Origin: Streptomyces sp. NBC_00448
GTDB taxonomy: Bacteria > Actinomycetota > Actinomycetes > Streptomycetales > Streptomycetaceae
DNA length: 64,000 nucleotides
Direction: 5' to 3'
Assembly (NCBI RefSeq): GCF_036014115.1
Contig: NZ_CP107913.1
Span: forward strand, 7,309,501 to 7,373,500
Positions 56,045-64,000 of the stretch are shown here, piece after piece (position 1 is the first letter of the stretch; every line of letters begins with the position of its first letter). Both the position numbers and the translations under genes were made by a program. The notes under the pieces are model-generated. The model had not been told where the DNA came from, did not search any database, and worked only from the letters and a program-made list of their open reading frames with translations.

Positions 56045-56709
56045 CCGATCCGAACCGTCCGCACCGCAGGGCCCTGGTGGTCAGAGGCGGCTGGGAGGGC
56101 CACTCACCCGTCCAGATCAGCGACCTGTTCGTGCCGTTCCTGAAGGACAGCGGCTTCCAGGTCGACACGGCCGAGTCGCTGGAGGTCTACGCCGACGCCG
56201 AGCGGCTGGCCGCCACCGACCTGGTGGTGCAGTGCTGGACCATGGGCGAGATCACCGCCGAGCAGACCAAGGGCCTGGTCGCGGCGGTCCGGGCCGGCAC
56301 CGGCTTCGCCGGCTGGCACGGCGGGATCGTCGACTCCTTCCGCGGCGACGTCGACTACCACTTCCTGACCGGCGGCCAGTTCCTGCACCACCCGCACGGG
56401 TTCGTGGACTACACCGTGCACCTCGTGCCGGAGCGCGCCGACCACCCGCTGCTCGCCGGGCTCGGCGACTTCGCCGTGCACACCGAGCAGTACTGGGTCT
56501 CCACCGACCCGGACATCGACGTGCTGGCCACCACCGTCTTCCCGGCCGGCGAGGAACGCGACCACCCGGTCGTGATGCCGACCGTCTGGACCCGGCAGCA
56601 GGGCGCCGGCCGGGTCTTCGTCAACGCCATCGGCCACAAGGCCGACGACTTCGACGTGCCCGAGGTGCGGGCACTCACCGAGAGGGGACTGCTGTGGGCG
56701 AGCCGCTGA
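56041..56709 (+). CDS. ThuA-like protein
   Basis: A 222-residue ThuA-domain protein (glutamine-amidotransferase-like fold): RRALVVRGGWEGHSPVQISDLF, then DLVVQCWTMGEITAEQ, GTGFAGWHGGIVDSFRGDVDYHFLTGGQF and HPVVMPTVWTRQQGAGRVFVNAIGH. Such proteins often sit next to Gfo/Idh/MocA oxidoreductases and act with them on keto-sugar derivatives. GTG overlaps the previous stop (GTGA) and the gene overlaps the next by 16 bp. Confidence 0.87.
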   Translation: MTDPNRPHRRALVVRGGWEGHSPVQISDLFVPFLKDSGFQVDTAESLEVYADAERLAATDLVVQCWTMGEITAEQTKGLVAAVRAGTGFAGWHGGIVDSFRGDVDYHFLTGGQFLHHPHGFVDYTVHLVPERADHPLLAGLGDFAVHTEQYWVSTDPDIDVLATTVFPAGEERDHPVVMPTVWTRQQGAGRVFVNAIGHKADDFDVPEVRALTERGLLWASR

Positions 56710-57767
56710 GGGTCGGCATGGTCGGTGCGGGCAAGATCAGCGGCCAGTACCTGGACACCATCGCGAAGCTGGACACGCTGCGGCTGACCGCCGTCACGGA
56801 CCTGGACGCCGACCGGGCCGGCGAGGCCGCCGAGCGCTCCGGCGCGCAGGTGGCCGGCAGCGTCGCCGAACTCGTCGCGCGCGACGACGTGGACGCGGTG
56901 CTCAACCTGACCATCCCCGCCGTGCACGCCGAGGTCGCGCTCGCCGCGATCGCCGCGGGCAAGCACGTCTACGGCGAGAAGCCGCTGGCCACCACCCGTG
57001 AGGAGGCCGCCGCGATCCTGGCCGCCGCGCGGGCGGCGGGGGTCCGGGTCGGCAGCGCGCCCGACACGGTGCTCGGCACCGGCACCCAGACCGCCCGCAA
57101 GGCCGTCGACGACGGGCTGATCGGCCGCCCGGTCGCGGCGACCGCGTTCATGACCACCGCCGGCCACGAGGCGTGGCACCCGGACCCGGAGTTCTACTAC
57201 CGGCCCGGCGGCGGCCCGTTGCTCGACATGGGCCCGTACTACCTGTCCGCGCTGGTGCACCTGCTCGGCCCGGTGGTCAAGGTCACCGGCGCCGCGTCCA
57301 CGCCGCGCGCCGAGCGCGAGATCGGCAGCGGTCCGCGGGCCGGGGAGCGCTTCGCGGTCGAGGTGGACACCCACGTCACCGGGGTGCTCGAGCACGCCGG
57401 CGGGGCGCTGTCCACGCTCGTGATGAGCTTCGACATCCACGCCGCGCACCTGCCGCGGATCGAGGTGCACGGCACCGCCGGGTCGCTGTCGGTGCCCGAC
57501 CCGAACGGCTTCGACGGGCCGGTCGAACTCTTCGCGGCGGGCGGCTCCTGGCAGCCGCTGCCGGTGTCGGCCGGCTACCGGGGCGCCGGGCGCGGCACCG
57601 GGCTCGCCGACCTCGCCGACGCGGTCGCGGACGGCCGCCCGCACCTGGCGTCGGCCGAACTCGCCGAGCACGTCCTGGACGTGATGCTCACCCTGCTGGA
57701 CTCCGCGCACGCCGGCCAGGCGCTGCCGGTGGCCAGCAGCTGCGAGCGGCCCGCGCCGGTCGCGTAG
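56694..57767 (+). CDS. Gfo/Idh/MocA-family oxidoreductase
   Basis: A 357-residue NAD(P)-dependent sugar or sugar-acid dehydrogenase. The Rossmann start LRVGMVGAGKISGQYLDTI, the EKPLATTREEA motif and the GGGPLLDMGPYYLSALVHLLGPV segment, with the conserved D-x-x-x-H-like site, fit the family. It overlaps the ThuA-like gene. The pair may oxidise a glycoside at C3 or handle a keto-intermediate (inference from ThuA/ThuB systems). GTG start with GAGAGGGGA upstream. Confidence 0.9.
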   Translation: MGEPLRVGMVGAGKISGQYLDTIAKLDTLRLTAVTDLDADRAGEAAERSGAQVAGSVAELVARDDVDAVLNLTIPAVHAEVALAAIAAGKHVYGEKPLATTREEAAAILAAARAAGVRVGSAPDTVLGTGTQTARKAVDDGLIGRPVAATAFMTTAGHEAWHPDPEFYYRPGGGPLLDMGPYYLSALVHLLGPVVKVTGAASTPRAEREIGSGPRAGERFAVEVDTHVTGVLEHAGGALSTLVMSFDIHAAHLPRIEVHGTAGSLSVPDPNGFDGPVELFAAGGSWQPLPVSAGYRGAGRGTGLADLADAVADGRPHLASAELAEHVLDVMLTLLDSAHAGQALPVASSCERPAPVA

Positions 57768-57778
57768 CGCAGCGGCGG

Positions 57779-57816
57779 GGCGGCGGGCGCGGCCACCAGG
57801 GATCGCGCCCGCCGCC
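57779..57816 (+). terminator. Rho-independent terminator
   Basis: GGCGGCGGGCGCG (57779-57791) and CGCGCCCGCCGCC (57804-57816) form a 13-bp stem followed by TTTT, just after the oxidoreductase gene. It separates that operon from the second GH38 gene. Confidence 0.85.
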
Positions 57817-57829
57817 TTTTGCCGTCCGC

Positions 57830-57914
57830 ATTGTCAGGCGAATTATCTTCCGGATCGGGGTCGCAATGACCTGGAAATAGCCTGACAATTACGTTCTCGC
57901 AGGTCACGACCTGC
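57830..57914 (+). promoter_or_regulatory. Inverted repeats upstream of the second GH38 gene
   Basis: ATTGTCAGGC (57830-57839) is mirrored by GCCTGACAAT (57880-57889), 40 bp apart. A second, compact palindrome GCAGGTC-AC-GACCTGC lies at 57899-57914. Both are in front of the promoter and look like regulator sites; the TTGTCA core recurs in the palindrome at 54553-54597. Confidence 0.55.
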
Positions 57915-57939
57915 AAGAAAGCTGAATTCGTGAGAGGCG

Positions 57940-57968
57940 TTGACTTGATAACACACATGGTTTTACAT
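57940..57968 (+). promoter_or_regulatory. Promoter of the second GH38 gene
   Basis: TTGACT (57940-57945), 17-base spacer, TTACAT (57963-57968), then AAAGG ribosome site and ATG 58000. Confidence 0.5.
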
Positions 57969-57999
57969 AGCGGGAACCCGCTGGACAGAAAGGCTGCCC

Positions 58000-60900
58000 A
58001 TGCATGACCGGATCGCCTCGGGCGAGGAGCGGATAGCCGCGTTCCTCACCGAGAAGCTGCGCCCAGCGCTGTATCCGCAGCGGCTGCCCATGGACATCGG
58101 CGCCTGGCACATCCCGGGCGAGCCGGTTCCGGCGGATGTGGCGCTGCGCGCCGAGTACACCCCGTTCGCGGTCGGCGAGCCCTGGGGCAAGCCCTGGGCC
58201 ACCACCTGGTTCCGGGTGCACGCCACCGTGCCCGAGCGCTGGGCGGGCCGCCGGGTCGAGGCCCTCGTCGACCTCGGCTCCGACCCCGACGGCGGCCGCG
58301 CCGAAGGGCTCGTGCACGACGAGCGGGGCCTGCCGCTGCAAGGACTCCACCCGCACCTGCCGGCCGTGCCGGTGGCGGTCAGCGCGGTCGGCGGCGAGCC
58401 GGTGCGCCTGCTGGTCGAGGCCGCCGCCAACCCGCAGATCGAGGGCGGCAGCGGCGCCGGCAGCCGCTATGGCGACCCGGCCACCGCCGGCGACACCCCG
58501 CTGTACCGGCTGCGCCGCGCCGACATCGCGGTCCGCGACGAGGACGTCTGGCAGCTGATCCACGACTTCGAGGCGCTGGACGGCCTGATGCGCGCGCTGC
58601 CCGACGCGCTGCCCCGCAAGCACGAGATCCGCGCCGCCCTCGAAGCCGCCGTGGACGCGGTCGACCCGCGCGCCGTCGCGCGCACCGCGGGCCGCGCCCG
58701 TACGGTGCTCGCCCCGGCGTTGAGCCGGCACGCGCACGACTCCGCGCACACCTTCGCCGCGGTCGGCCACGCGCACATCGACTCCGCCTGGCTGTGGCCG
58801 GTGCGCGAGACGGTCCGCAAGTGCGCCCGCACCTTCAGCACCATGGCCGCGCTCACCGAGGAGTACCCGGGACTGGTCGTCGCCGCGTCCTCCGCGCAGC
58901 ACTACGCCTGGATGAAGGAGCACCACCCGCACGTCTTCGAGCGGATACGCAAGGCCGTCGCGGACGGCAACTGGGTGCCGGCCGGCGGCATGTGGGTCGA
59001 GGCCGACGCCGAACTTCCCGGCGGGGAGGCGCTGGCCCGCCAGTTCGTGCACGGCCGGCGCTTCTTCCGCGACGAACTCGGCGTGGACGGCGACGGGGTC
59101 TGGCTGCCCGACGTCTCCGGCGCCTCCGCCGCCTTCCCGCAACTCGCCGCGCTGGCCGGGGCCCGCTGGGTGGCCGCCCGCCGCCCCGAACCGGGCCTGG
59201 CCGCCGCGCCCCCGCACCACACCTTCCGCTGGGAGGGCATCGACGGCACCCGCCTGTTCACCCACCTCGTGCCGGGCGCCGCCGAGGGCACCAGCCTGAC
59301 CGGGCCCGAACTCACCGGCACCGTCGCGTCCTTCGCCGAACTCGGCGCCGCCGGCAGCTCGTTGCTGCCCTTCGGCCGCGGCGACGGCGGCCCCGACCGG
59401 GCCATGCTGGAGCGGGCCCGCCGCTTCGCCGACCTCGAAGGCGCCCCCCGCGTCACGCTGAGCACCCCCGCCGCGTTCTTCCGCGCCGCCGAGCAGGAGT
59501 ACCCGCAGGCACCGGTCTGGCGCGGCGAACTCGACCTCGCCGCACACCGCGGCGCGTACACCAGCCAGGCCCGCACCAAGCGCGGCAACCGCCGCAGCGA
59601 GGCCCTGCTGCACGAGGCCGAGCTGTGGTCGGCGACCGCCGCCGTACGGCACGGGATTCCGTACCCCTACGCCGAGTTGGAGCGGCTGTGGCGGCAGGTG
59701 CTGCTCCAGCAGTGCCACGACATCCTGCCCGGCACCTCCATCGCCTGGGTGCACGAAGAGGCCGAGCAGACCCACCGCGACGTGCAGCGCCGGCTGGAGC
59801 GGCTGATCCGGCGGGCGACCGGCGGCCCGGGCACCGACCCGGACGGCACCGGGGTGCTCAACTCCGGCCCGCGCGAGCGCCGCGAGGTCGTCGTGCTCGG
59901 CCCGGACGCCCGCCCGCTGCCCGGTGGGCAGCAGCTCGCCGACGGCCGCACCGCCGTCCTCGCGCAGGCGCCCGCCCTCGGCGCCGGCCGGGCCGGACTG
60001 CCGCTCGGCGACCTGCCGCGGGTCACCGTCGAAGCCCTCGCCGACGGTGGCCACGTCCTGGACAACGGCCTGCTGCGGATCGTGGTGGACCGGGACGGAC
60101 TGGTGCGCTCGGCCGTCGAGTCGGGCACCGGCCGGGAGGCCATCGCGCCCGGCGCGGCCGGCAACCTGCTCCAGCTCCACCGCGACGAGCCCGCCGACTG
60201 GAGCGCGCTGCGCCTCGACCCGCGCGGCGGGCGCGACCTCGACACCGCCGAGTCGGTCGAACTGCTCGACGCCGGACCGCTGCTGGCGACCGTCCGGGTG
60301 GTGCGCGGCACCGGCCGCTCCACCGTCGTCCAGCACCTCGGCCTCGGCGCCGGCAGCCATGCCCTCACCATCGACACCGAGATCGACTGGCGGGAGCAGG
60401 ACACCATGCTCAAGGCCGCCTGGCCGCTGGACGTGCATGCCGAACACACCAGCGCCGAGACCCAGTTCGGGCACGTCACCCGGCCCACCCACGAGAACAC
60501 CGGCTCCGACGCGGCCTGCCGCGAGGCCGCCGCCCACCGCTGGCTGCACGTCGGCGAGCACGGCTGGGGCGTGGCGCTGGCCTCCGACGCGACCTACGGC
60601 TACGACACCACCCGCCACACCCGGCCCGACGGCGGCACCACCACGGTGGTGCGCAGCACCCTGCTGCGCGCCCCGCACAGCCCCGACCCGCACGCCGACC
60701 GGGGAGTCCAGCGCTTCCGGCACACCCTGCGGCCGGGCGCCTCCGTGGCGGACGCGATCACCGAGGGCTACGCGCTCAACCTCCCGCTGCGCACCGGGCC
60801 CGACACCCCCGAGCCGGTGGCCGACCTGCCGCTGGTCGCCGTCGACCACCCCGACGTGCTCATCGAGACGGTCAAGCTCGCCGACGACCGCGGCGGCGAC

Positions 60901-61098
60901 GTCGTGGTCCGGCTCTACGAGTCGCGCGGCGGCCGCGCGCGCACCACCCTCACCGCGGGCTTCCCGGTCGCCGCCCTGACGGAGACCGACCTGCTCGAAG
61001 CGCCGCTCGCCGCCCTTTCCCCCGCCGACCCGCTCACCTTGCGCCCGTTCCAGATCCTCACCCTCCGCATCACGCCCAAGGACCGGCACCGTGCCTGA
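58000..61098 (+). CDS. GH38 alpha-mannosidase homologue with altered active site
   Basis: A 1032-residue paralogue of the GH38 gene at 44914-48003, alignable over its whole length. The zinc ligands are kept: HAHID (257-261) and CHDILPGTS. The nucleophile position D371 remains, but its surroundings changed from PDSFGYTAAYPQ to PDVSGASAAFPQ, and the sugar-binding stretch LTQKLSWNETNRLP has become VAARRPEPGLAAAP; the PPVDTYN motif is VPGAAEG. The rest is well preserved (for example THENTGSD...HVGEHGWG). It may have another substrate or act as a non-catalytic sensor. It precedes the ROK-like regulator gene by 161 bp. Confidence 0.85.
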   Translation: MHDRIASGEERIAAFLTEKLRPALYPQRLPMDIGAWHIPGEPVPADVALRAEYTPFAVGEPWGKPWATTWFRVHATVPERWAGRRVEALVDLGSDPDGGRAEGLVHDERGLPLQGLHPHLPAVPVAVSAVGGEPVRLLVEAAANPQIEGGSGAGSRYGDPATAGDTPLYRLRRADIAVRDEDVWQLIHDFEALDGLMRALPDALPRKHEIRAALEAAVDAVDPRAVARTAGRARTVLAPALSRHAHDSAHTFAAVGHAHIDSAWLWPVRETVRKCARTFSTMAALTEEYPGLVVAASSAQHYAWMKEHHPHVFERIRKAVADGNWVPAGGMWVEADAELPGGEALARQFVHGRRFFRDELGVDGDGVWLPDVSGASAAFPQLAALAGARWVAARRPEPGLAAAPPHHTFRWEGIDGTRLFTHLVPGAAEGTSLTGPELTGTVASFAELGAAGSSLLPFGRGDGGPDRAMLERARRFADLEGAPRVTLSTPAAFFRAAEQEYPQAPVWRGELDLAAHRGAYTSQARTKRGNRRSEALLHEAELWSATAAVRHGIPYPYAELERLWRQVLLQQCHDILPGTSIAWVHEEAEQTHRDVQRRLERLIRRATGGPGTDPDGTGVLNSGPRERREVVVLGPDARPLPGGQQLADGRTAVLAQAPALGAGRAGLPLGDLPRVTVEALADGGHVLDNGLLRIVVDRDGLVRSAVESGTGREAIAPGAAGNLLQLHRDEPADWSALRLDPRGGRDLDTAESVELLDAGPLLATVRVVRGTGRSTVVQHLGLGAGSHALTIDTEIDWREQDTMLKAAWPLDVHAEHTSAETQFGHVTRPTHENTGSDAACREAAAHRWLHVGEHGWGVALASDATYGYDTTRHTRPDGGTTTVVRSTLLRAPHSPDPHADRGVQRFRHTLRPGASVADAITEGYALNLPLRTGPDTPEPVADLPLVAVDHPDVLIETVKLADDRGGDVVVRLYESRGGRARTTLTAGFPVAALTETDLLEAPLAALSPADPLTLRPFQILTLRITPKDRHRA

Positions 61099-61259
61099 CG
61101 CAACCCCGCCCCCCACGCCCGCCGTTCCGCCGCGCCGCGCCACGCAGCCGAGACGCGCCACCCGGTGGCGGCGGCCGAGCGGCCCGCCACCGCCCGGCTC
61201 GACGTGCGCGGCAACCGCGCCGGCGGCGTACCGCGGCGACATGCCGGCGCAGGTGCGCC

Positions 61260-63587
61260 GTGGCTGACCTCGACGTGGTGCAGGAGAGCGGACCGGTGGC
61301 GGTGCTGCGCGAGTGGGCTCGCGGCGGCGGCCCCCTGGCGGTGCGCGCGCGGGTGGTGCTGCTCGCGATCGAGGGACTGCGGGACGCCGAGATCGCGCGG
61401 CGGCTGGGCGTGTCCCGGCAGACCGTGGGCACCTGGCGGCACCGCTGGCAGAGCGCCGGCCTCGCCGGGCTGGAGCAGCGCCCGCGCACCGGCCGCCCGG
61501 CCACCGTGGACGAGGCCGAGGTCGTCGCCCGGGCGCTGCTGGCTCCCGGCGGCTCCGGCGCGAGCCGGGCGATCGCCCGCGAACTGGGCCTGTCGCACGC
61601 CACGGTGGCCTCGATCCGGCGCCGCTGGGCGGTGGGCGGCGACATCACCCGCGGCCCGCGGGTCCCCGCCCGCCCGCCGCTGCCCGGCGCCGACATCTGG
61701 GTGATGGGCGTCTACGTGGACGACCGCCGCGCGGTCCTGCTGGCCGGTACCCGCCCGGACGTGCCGCCGTCGGCCGCCGTCGCCACGGTGCTCGGCGAGG
61801 ACGTGCTGTCCGGGCTAGCCGGCGCGATGGACGCGCTCCACCCGGGCGGGTCAACGTCAGGCGGGACGCATTCAGGCGGGACACACCCGGGCGGGACGCT
61901 CGCGGAGGGGCCCCGCACCGGCGCCGACCACGACCCGGAACTCGCCGGCTACCTCGCCGAGGCCACCGCCCACCACCCCGACATCGCCCTGCACGCGGTG
62001 ACCTTGTGGGACTCCGCGCCCGCCGACGCCGCGCCCGCCGACGCCGTTCCGGCCGGGGCCGCGATCGGCGGGGTGACCTCGCACCGGCTGCCCGCCAACG
62101 CCTCCTGGCGCAGCTTCCTGCGCGCCATGGCCGCGCTGGACAGCACCAGCCACCCCGAGTCCTCGCGCCGCGTCTACCTCGACCTGGTCGCGGAACTCGG
62201 CCGCGGCGGCACCCCCGTACGGTGGCTGCGCGAGAACGTCGCCGGCCATCTGCGCAGCAGCGCGCCCGTACCGCCGGCGCAGGCCGCGCCCTCCACCGGG
62301 CCGTCCCCCGCCAACGCGGCGGCCACGGCGGCCTCTTCGAGCGCGGCCGCCCCGGCGGAGCCGATCGCCTCCAGCGGGGTGAACCAGATCGACCTCGGCT
62401 CGTTCAACGAGTGCGTGGTGATCGAGTCGGTGCGGCTGTCGGGCACCATCACCCGCGGCGAGATCGCGCACCGCACCGGCCTGACCCAGCAGTCCGTCTC
62501 GCGGATCGCCCGTTCGCTGATCGACCGCGGCATCCTCGTGGAGGACGCGCAGCGCCGGGCCACCTCGGGCAAGCCGCGCACCCCGGTCCGGCTGTGCGGC
62601 ACCGCCGCGCACGCGCTCGGCCTGCACATCGACCCCGAGGTGCTGACCGCCGTGGTGATCGACCTCGACGGTGCGATCGTCTGCACCTGCACCCGGCCGG
62701 TCGGCGCGGACACCGACCCGACCGAATTCGTCGCGCAGGTCGTCGCGTTGGGGCGCGAGGCGCTGGAGAAGGCGCAGGGCTCGGTGCCGGAGGAGGGCTT
62801 CCTCGGCATCGGCGTGGCGGTGCCGGGCCCGGTGGACATCGCCTCCGGTACGGTGCTGGGCCCGCCGCTGCTGTCGGCGTGGAACGACATCCCGCTGCTG
62901 TACCTGCTCAAGGACCACTTCCCCTGCCCGGTGATCATCGAGAAGGACTCGCTGGCCGCGGCGGCCGGCGAGCGCTGGATCGGCCGCGACCGCAGGGCCC
63001 GCGACTTCGCCTACCTGTACCTCGGCACCGGGGTCGGCTCCGGCCTCTACCTCAACGGCGACCTCTACCGCGGAGTGAGCGCCAACGCGGGGGAGTTCGG
63101 CCAGCTGTGCGCGATATCGCTCGGTCGCACCGGTCCCGACGGGCGGCCGGAGATGGTGCCGGAGTGCAACCCGCCCGGTTCCGTACCGGAGTTCGCCGCC
63201 CGGCACGGCTTCCCCGCCTCCGGCGCGGCCGCCGGCAGCACCGCGGCGTACCGCGAGGTCGGGCGGGCCGCGGCGGCCGGCGACGCGGCGGCCACCGCCG
63301 CGCTGCGGGAGGTGGCCGGCGCGGTCGGCCGCGGCGCCCTGGGCCTGGTCGACCTGCTCGACATCGACCTGATCGTGCTGGGCGGGCCGTTCTTCACCGA
63401 GGACACCGCCGGTTTCTACCTCGACGAGATCCACCGGGTGGTCAACGACTTCCCGACCGCGCGCCGGCTGCGCCGGGTCGAGGTCGAGCCGTCCGTGCTC
63501 AGCGCCGAGGCCGCCGCGGTGGGCGCCGCGTCCACGATCTTCCACGCCACCTTCACCCCGCGGCTGCGCACCCGCGCCCGGGCGTAG
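61260..63587 (+). CDS. ROK-family regulator with IS630-transposase-like N-terminal half
   Basis: A 775-residue regulator with an unusual layout. Residues about 25-125 resemble the IS630 transposase HTH region (RARVVLLAIEGLRDAEIARRLGVS...GLEQRPRTGRPATV and GASRAIARELGLSHATVASIRRRW), and 140-330 recall its DDE domain (DIWVMGVYVDDRRAVLL, RVYLDLVAEL, RWLREN) with the VDEK catalytic box missing. After an Ala/Pro linker, 380-440 is a MarR-like HTH (GEIAHRTGLTQQSVSRIARSL) and 450-760 a ROK domain (IGVAVPGPVDIASG, EKDSLAAAAGERWIG, YLGTGVGSGLY). The ROK zinc motif CxCGxxGCxE is not present. GTG 61260 is the likely start; long overlapping frames further left are shadows of the GH38 gene. Confidence 0.75.
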   Translation: MADLDVVQESGPVAVLREWARGGGPLAVRARVVLLAIEGLRDAEIARRLGVSRQTVGTWRHRWQSAGLAGLEQRPRTGRPATVDEAEVVARALLAPGGSGASRAIARELGLSHATVASIRRRWAVGGDITRGPRVPARPPLPGADIWVMGVYVDDRRAVLLAGTRPDVPPSAAVATVLGEDVLSGLAGAMDALHPGGSTSGGTHSGGTHPGGTLAEGPRTGADHDPELAGYLAEATAHHPDIALHAVTLWDSAPADAAPADAVPAGAAIGGVTSHRLPANASWRSFLRAMAALDSTSHPESSRRVYLDLVAELGRGGTPVRWLRENVAGHLRSSAPVPPAQAAPSTGPSPANAAATAASSSAAAPAEPIASSGVNQIDLGSFNECVVIESVRLSGTITRGEIAHRTGLTQQSVSRIARSLIDRGILVEDAQRRATSGKPRTPVRLCGTAAHALGLHIDPEVLTAVVIDLDGAIVCTCTRPVGADTDPTEFVAQVVALGREALEKAQGSVPEEGFLGIGVAVPGPVDIASGTVLGPPLLSAWNDIPLLYLLKDHFPCPVIIEKDSLAAAAGERWIGRDRRARDFAYLYLGTGVGSGLYLNGDLYRGVSANAGEFGQLCAISLGRTGPDGRPEMVPECNPPGSVPEFAARHGFPASGAAAGSTAAYREVGRAAAAGDAAATAALREVAGAVGRGALGLVDLLDIDLIVLGGPFFTEDTAGFYLDEIHRVVNDFPTARRLRRVEVEPSVLSAEAAAVGAASTIFHATFTPRLRTRARA

Positions 63588-63867
63588 GGACGTCCGGCGC
63601 CCGGCCGGAAGCCGGCCGTCCGGGTGCGGTGCCCGCCGCCGGGCGGAACCCGTTCATCGTGGTTTCGTCGTCATCAGTCAAAACAATGCCATCCTGTCCG
63701 GTCAGAACCCTTGACTAGACGTCAAATCGGGCAACAAACTGCCGCATTGAGAACGCAAGGCCCGGACTTTCTTCGGACTTGCACCAAAGTTCGTCGCAAG
63801 GGCCGTAGCCGGCCTGGGTGTTCCGCTTGATCACGCTTGATGACACTCCCCGGACGACGGAGGCAGG
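63588..63867 (+). promoter_or_regulatory. Upstream region of the last gene, with inverted repeat
   Basis: 280 bp without a gene. The repeat TTGAC-TAGAC-GTCAA (63711-63725) is a compact operator candidate. A GGAGG ribosome site (63859-63863) lies just before ATG 63868. Confidence 0.45.
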
Positions 63868-64000
63868 ATGGACAAGCGAAGGCGTCGGCGCGCAGGCCTG
63901 GCCGCGGTGTGCGCGATGGCGTGCGCGGTGGGGCTGAGTGCCACCTACGGCGGCACCGCCGTGGCACAGGCCCCGCATGCGGCCGCGAGCACGCCGATCT
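63868..64000 (+). CDS. Secreted protein, N-terminus only (gene continues outside window)
   Basis: The first 44 codons give a positively charged start (MDKRRRRRAG), a hydrophobic core (LAAVCAMACAVGLSATYGG) and a likely signal peptidase site at AVAQA, typical of a Sec-exported protein. The rest lies beyond the window, so the function cannot be told. Its place after the ROK-like regulator and mannosidase genes makes an extracellular glycan-active protein a reasonable but unproven guess. Confidence 0.75.
   Translation, partial: MDKRRRRRAGLAAVCAMACAVGLSATYGGTAVAQAPHAAASTPI

Noticed and set aside
58794..61259. Open frame continuing from inside the GH38 gene into the ROK-like gene
   Set aside because: This frame is Arg/Pro/Gly-rich and out of phase with the real GH38 gene; the coding signal in this frame begins only near 61260.

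Overview
The window is high-G+C DNA with the codon bias, gene families and gene order of a Streptomyces-type actinomycete chromosome (lexA/nrdR/nrdJ, then GntR regulator/hrdB/trypsin-like protease/parE, then a parC and peptidase M16 pair). Many genes are preceded by a TANNNT hexamer 6-7 bases before the start codon, the usual layout for leaderless actinobacterial mRNAs; I used this to choose several starts. No rRNA, tRNA or CRISPR array was seen.

Region 1 (1-31.6 kb) is mostly conserved core: lexA (cut by the window edge, with an SOS box), nrdR and B12-dependent nrdJ (two NrdR boxes exactly 31 bp apart), an MBL-fold hydrolase, a YdbC-like protein, a histidine phosphatase, an ADP-ribosylglycohydrolase behind a tiny overlapping upstream ORF, rnhB, two unrecognised proteins, recQ with a phosphoribosyltransferase-like tail, a DUF4192 protein, a NrtR-like Nudix regulator with candidate operators, a fused ABC ATPase/permease, a GntR regulator, hrdB, a secreted trypsin-like protease whose Shine-Dalgarno lies in a hairpin, and parE. 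Then come a DUF1453 protein, a histidine kinase/response regulator pair and a DUF485/acetate-type symporter pair. A complete IS481-family element (30572-31636, 6-bp target duplication CCTAGT) sits in the probable promoter of a sucrase/ferredoxin-like gene; its transposase stop codon comes from the target duplication.

Region 2 (31.8-44.7 kb): parC with a leader that is almost free of U, two overlapping M16 peptidase genes (one with HxxEH, one without), a GntR/FCD regulator, HPr, a GNAT/acyl-CoA-synthetase-like fusion, DUF5998, an alkaline-phosphatase-superfamily protein and thymidine kinase.

Region 3 (44.8-63.6 kb) reads as one alpha-mannoside (or related glycan) utilisation island. A leftward chain encodes a binding lipoprotein, two permeases, a sugar-nucleotide-epimerase-like protein, a Tat-exported GH99 endo-alpha-mannosidase-like protein and a GH38 alpha-mannosidase; no transport ATPase is present. 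A divergent IclR regulator is followed by a rightward set: mannonate-dehydratase-like enzyme, ThuA-like protein, Gfo/Idh/MocA oxidoreductase, a second GH38 homologue whose sugar-binding segment has been replaced, and a 775-residue regulator that appears to join an IS630-transposase-like N-terminal half to a ROK regulator. Several long inverted repeats lie in the promoters of this island. A secreted protein begins at the right edge and is cut off.

The most unusual items are the transposase-like/ROK fusion, the altered GH38 paralogue, the IS whose stop codon depends on its target, and the base-skewed parC leader.
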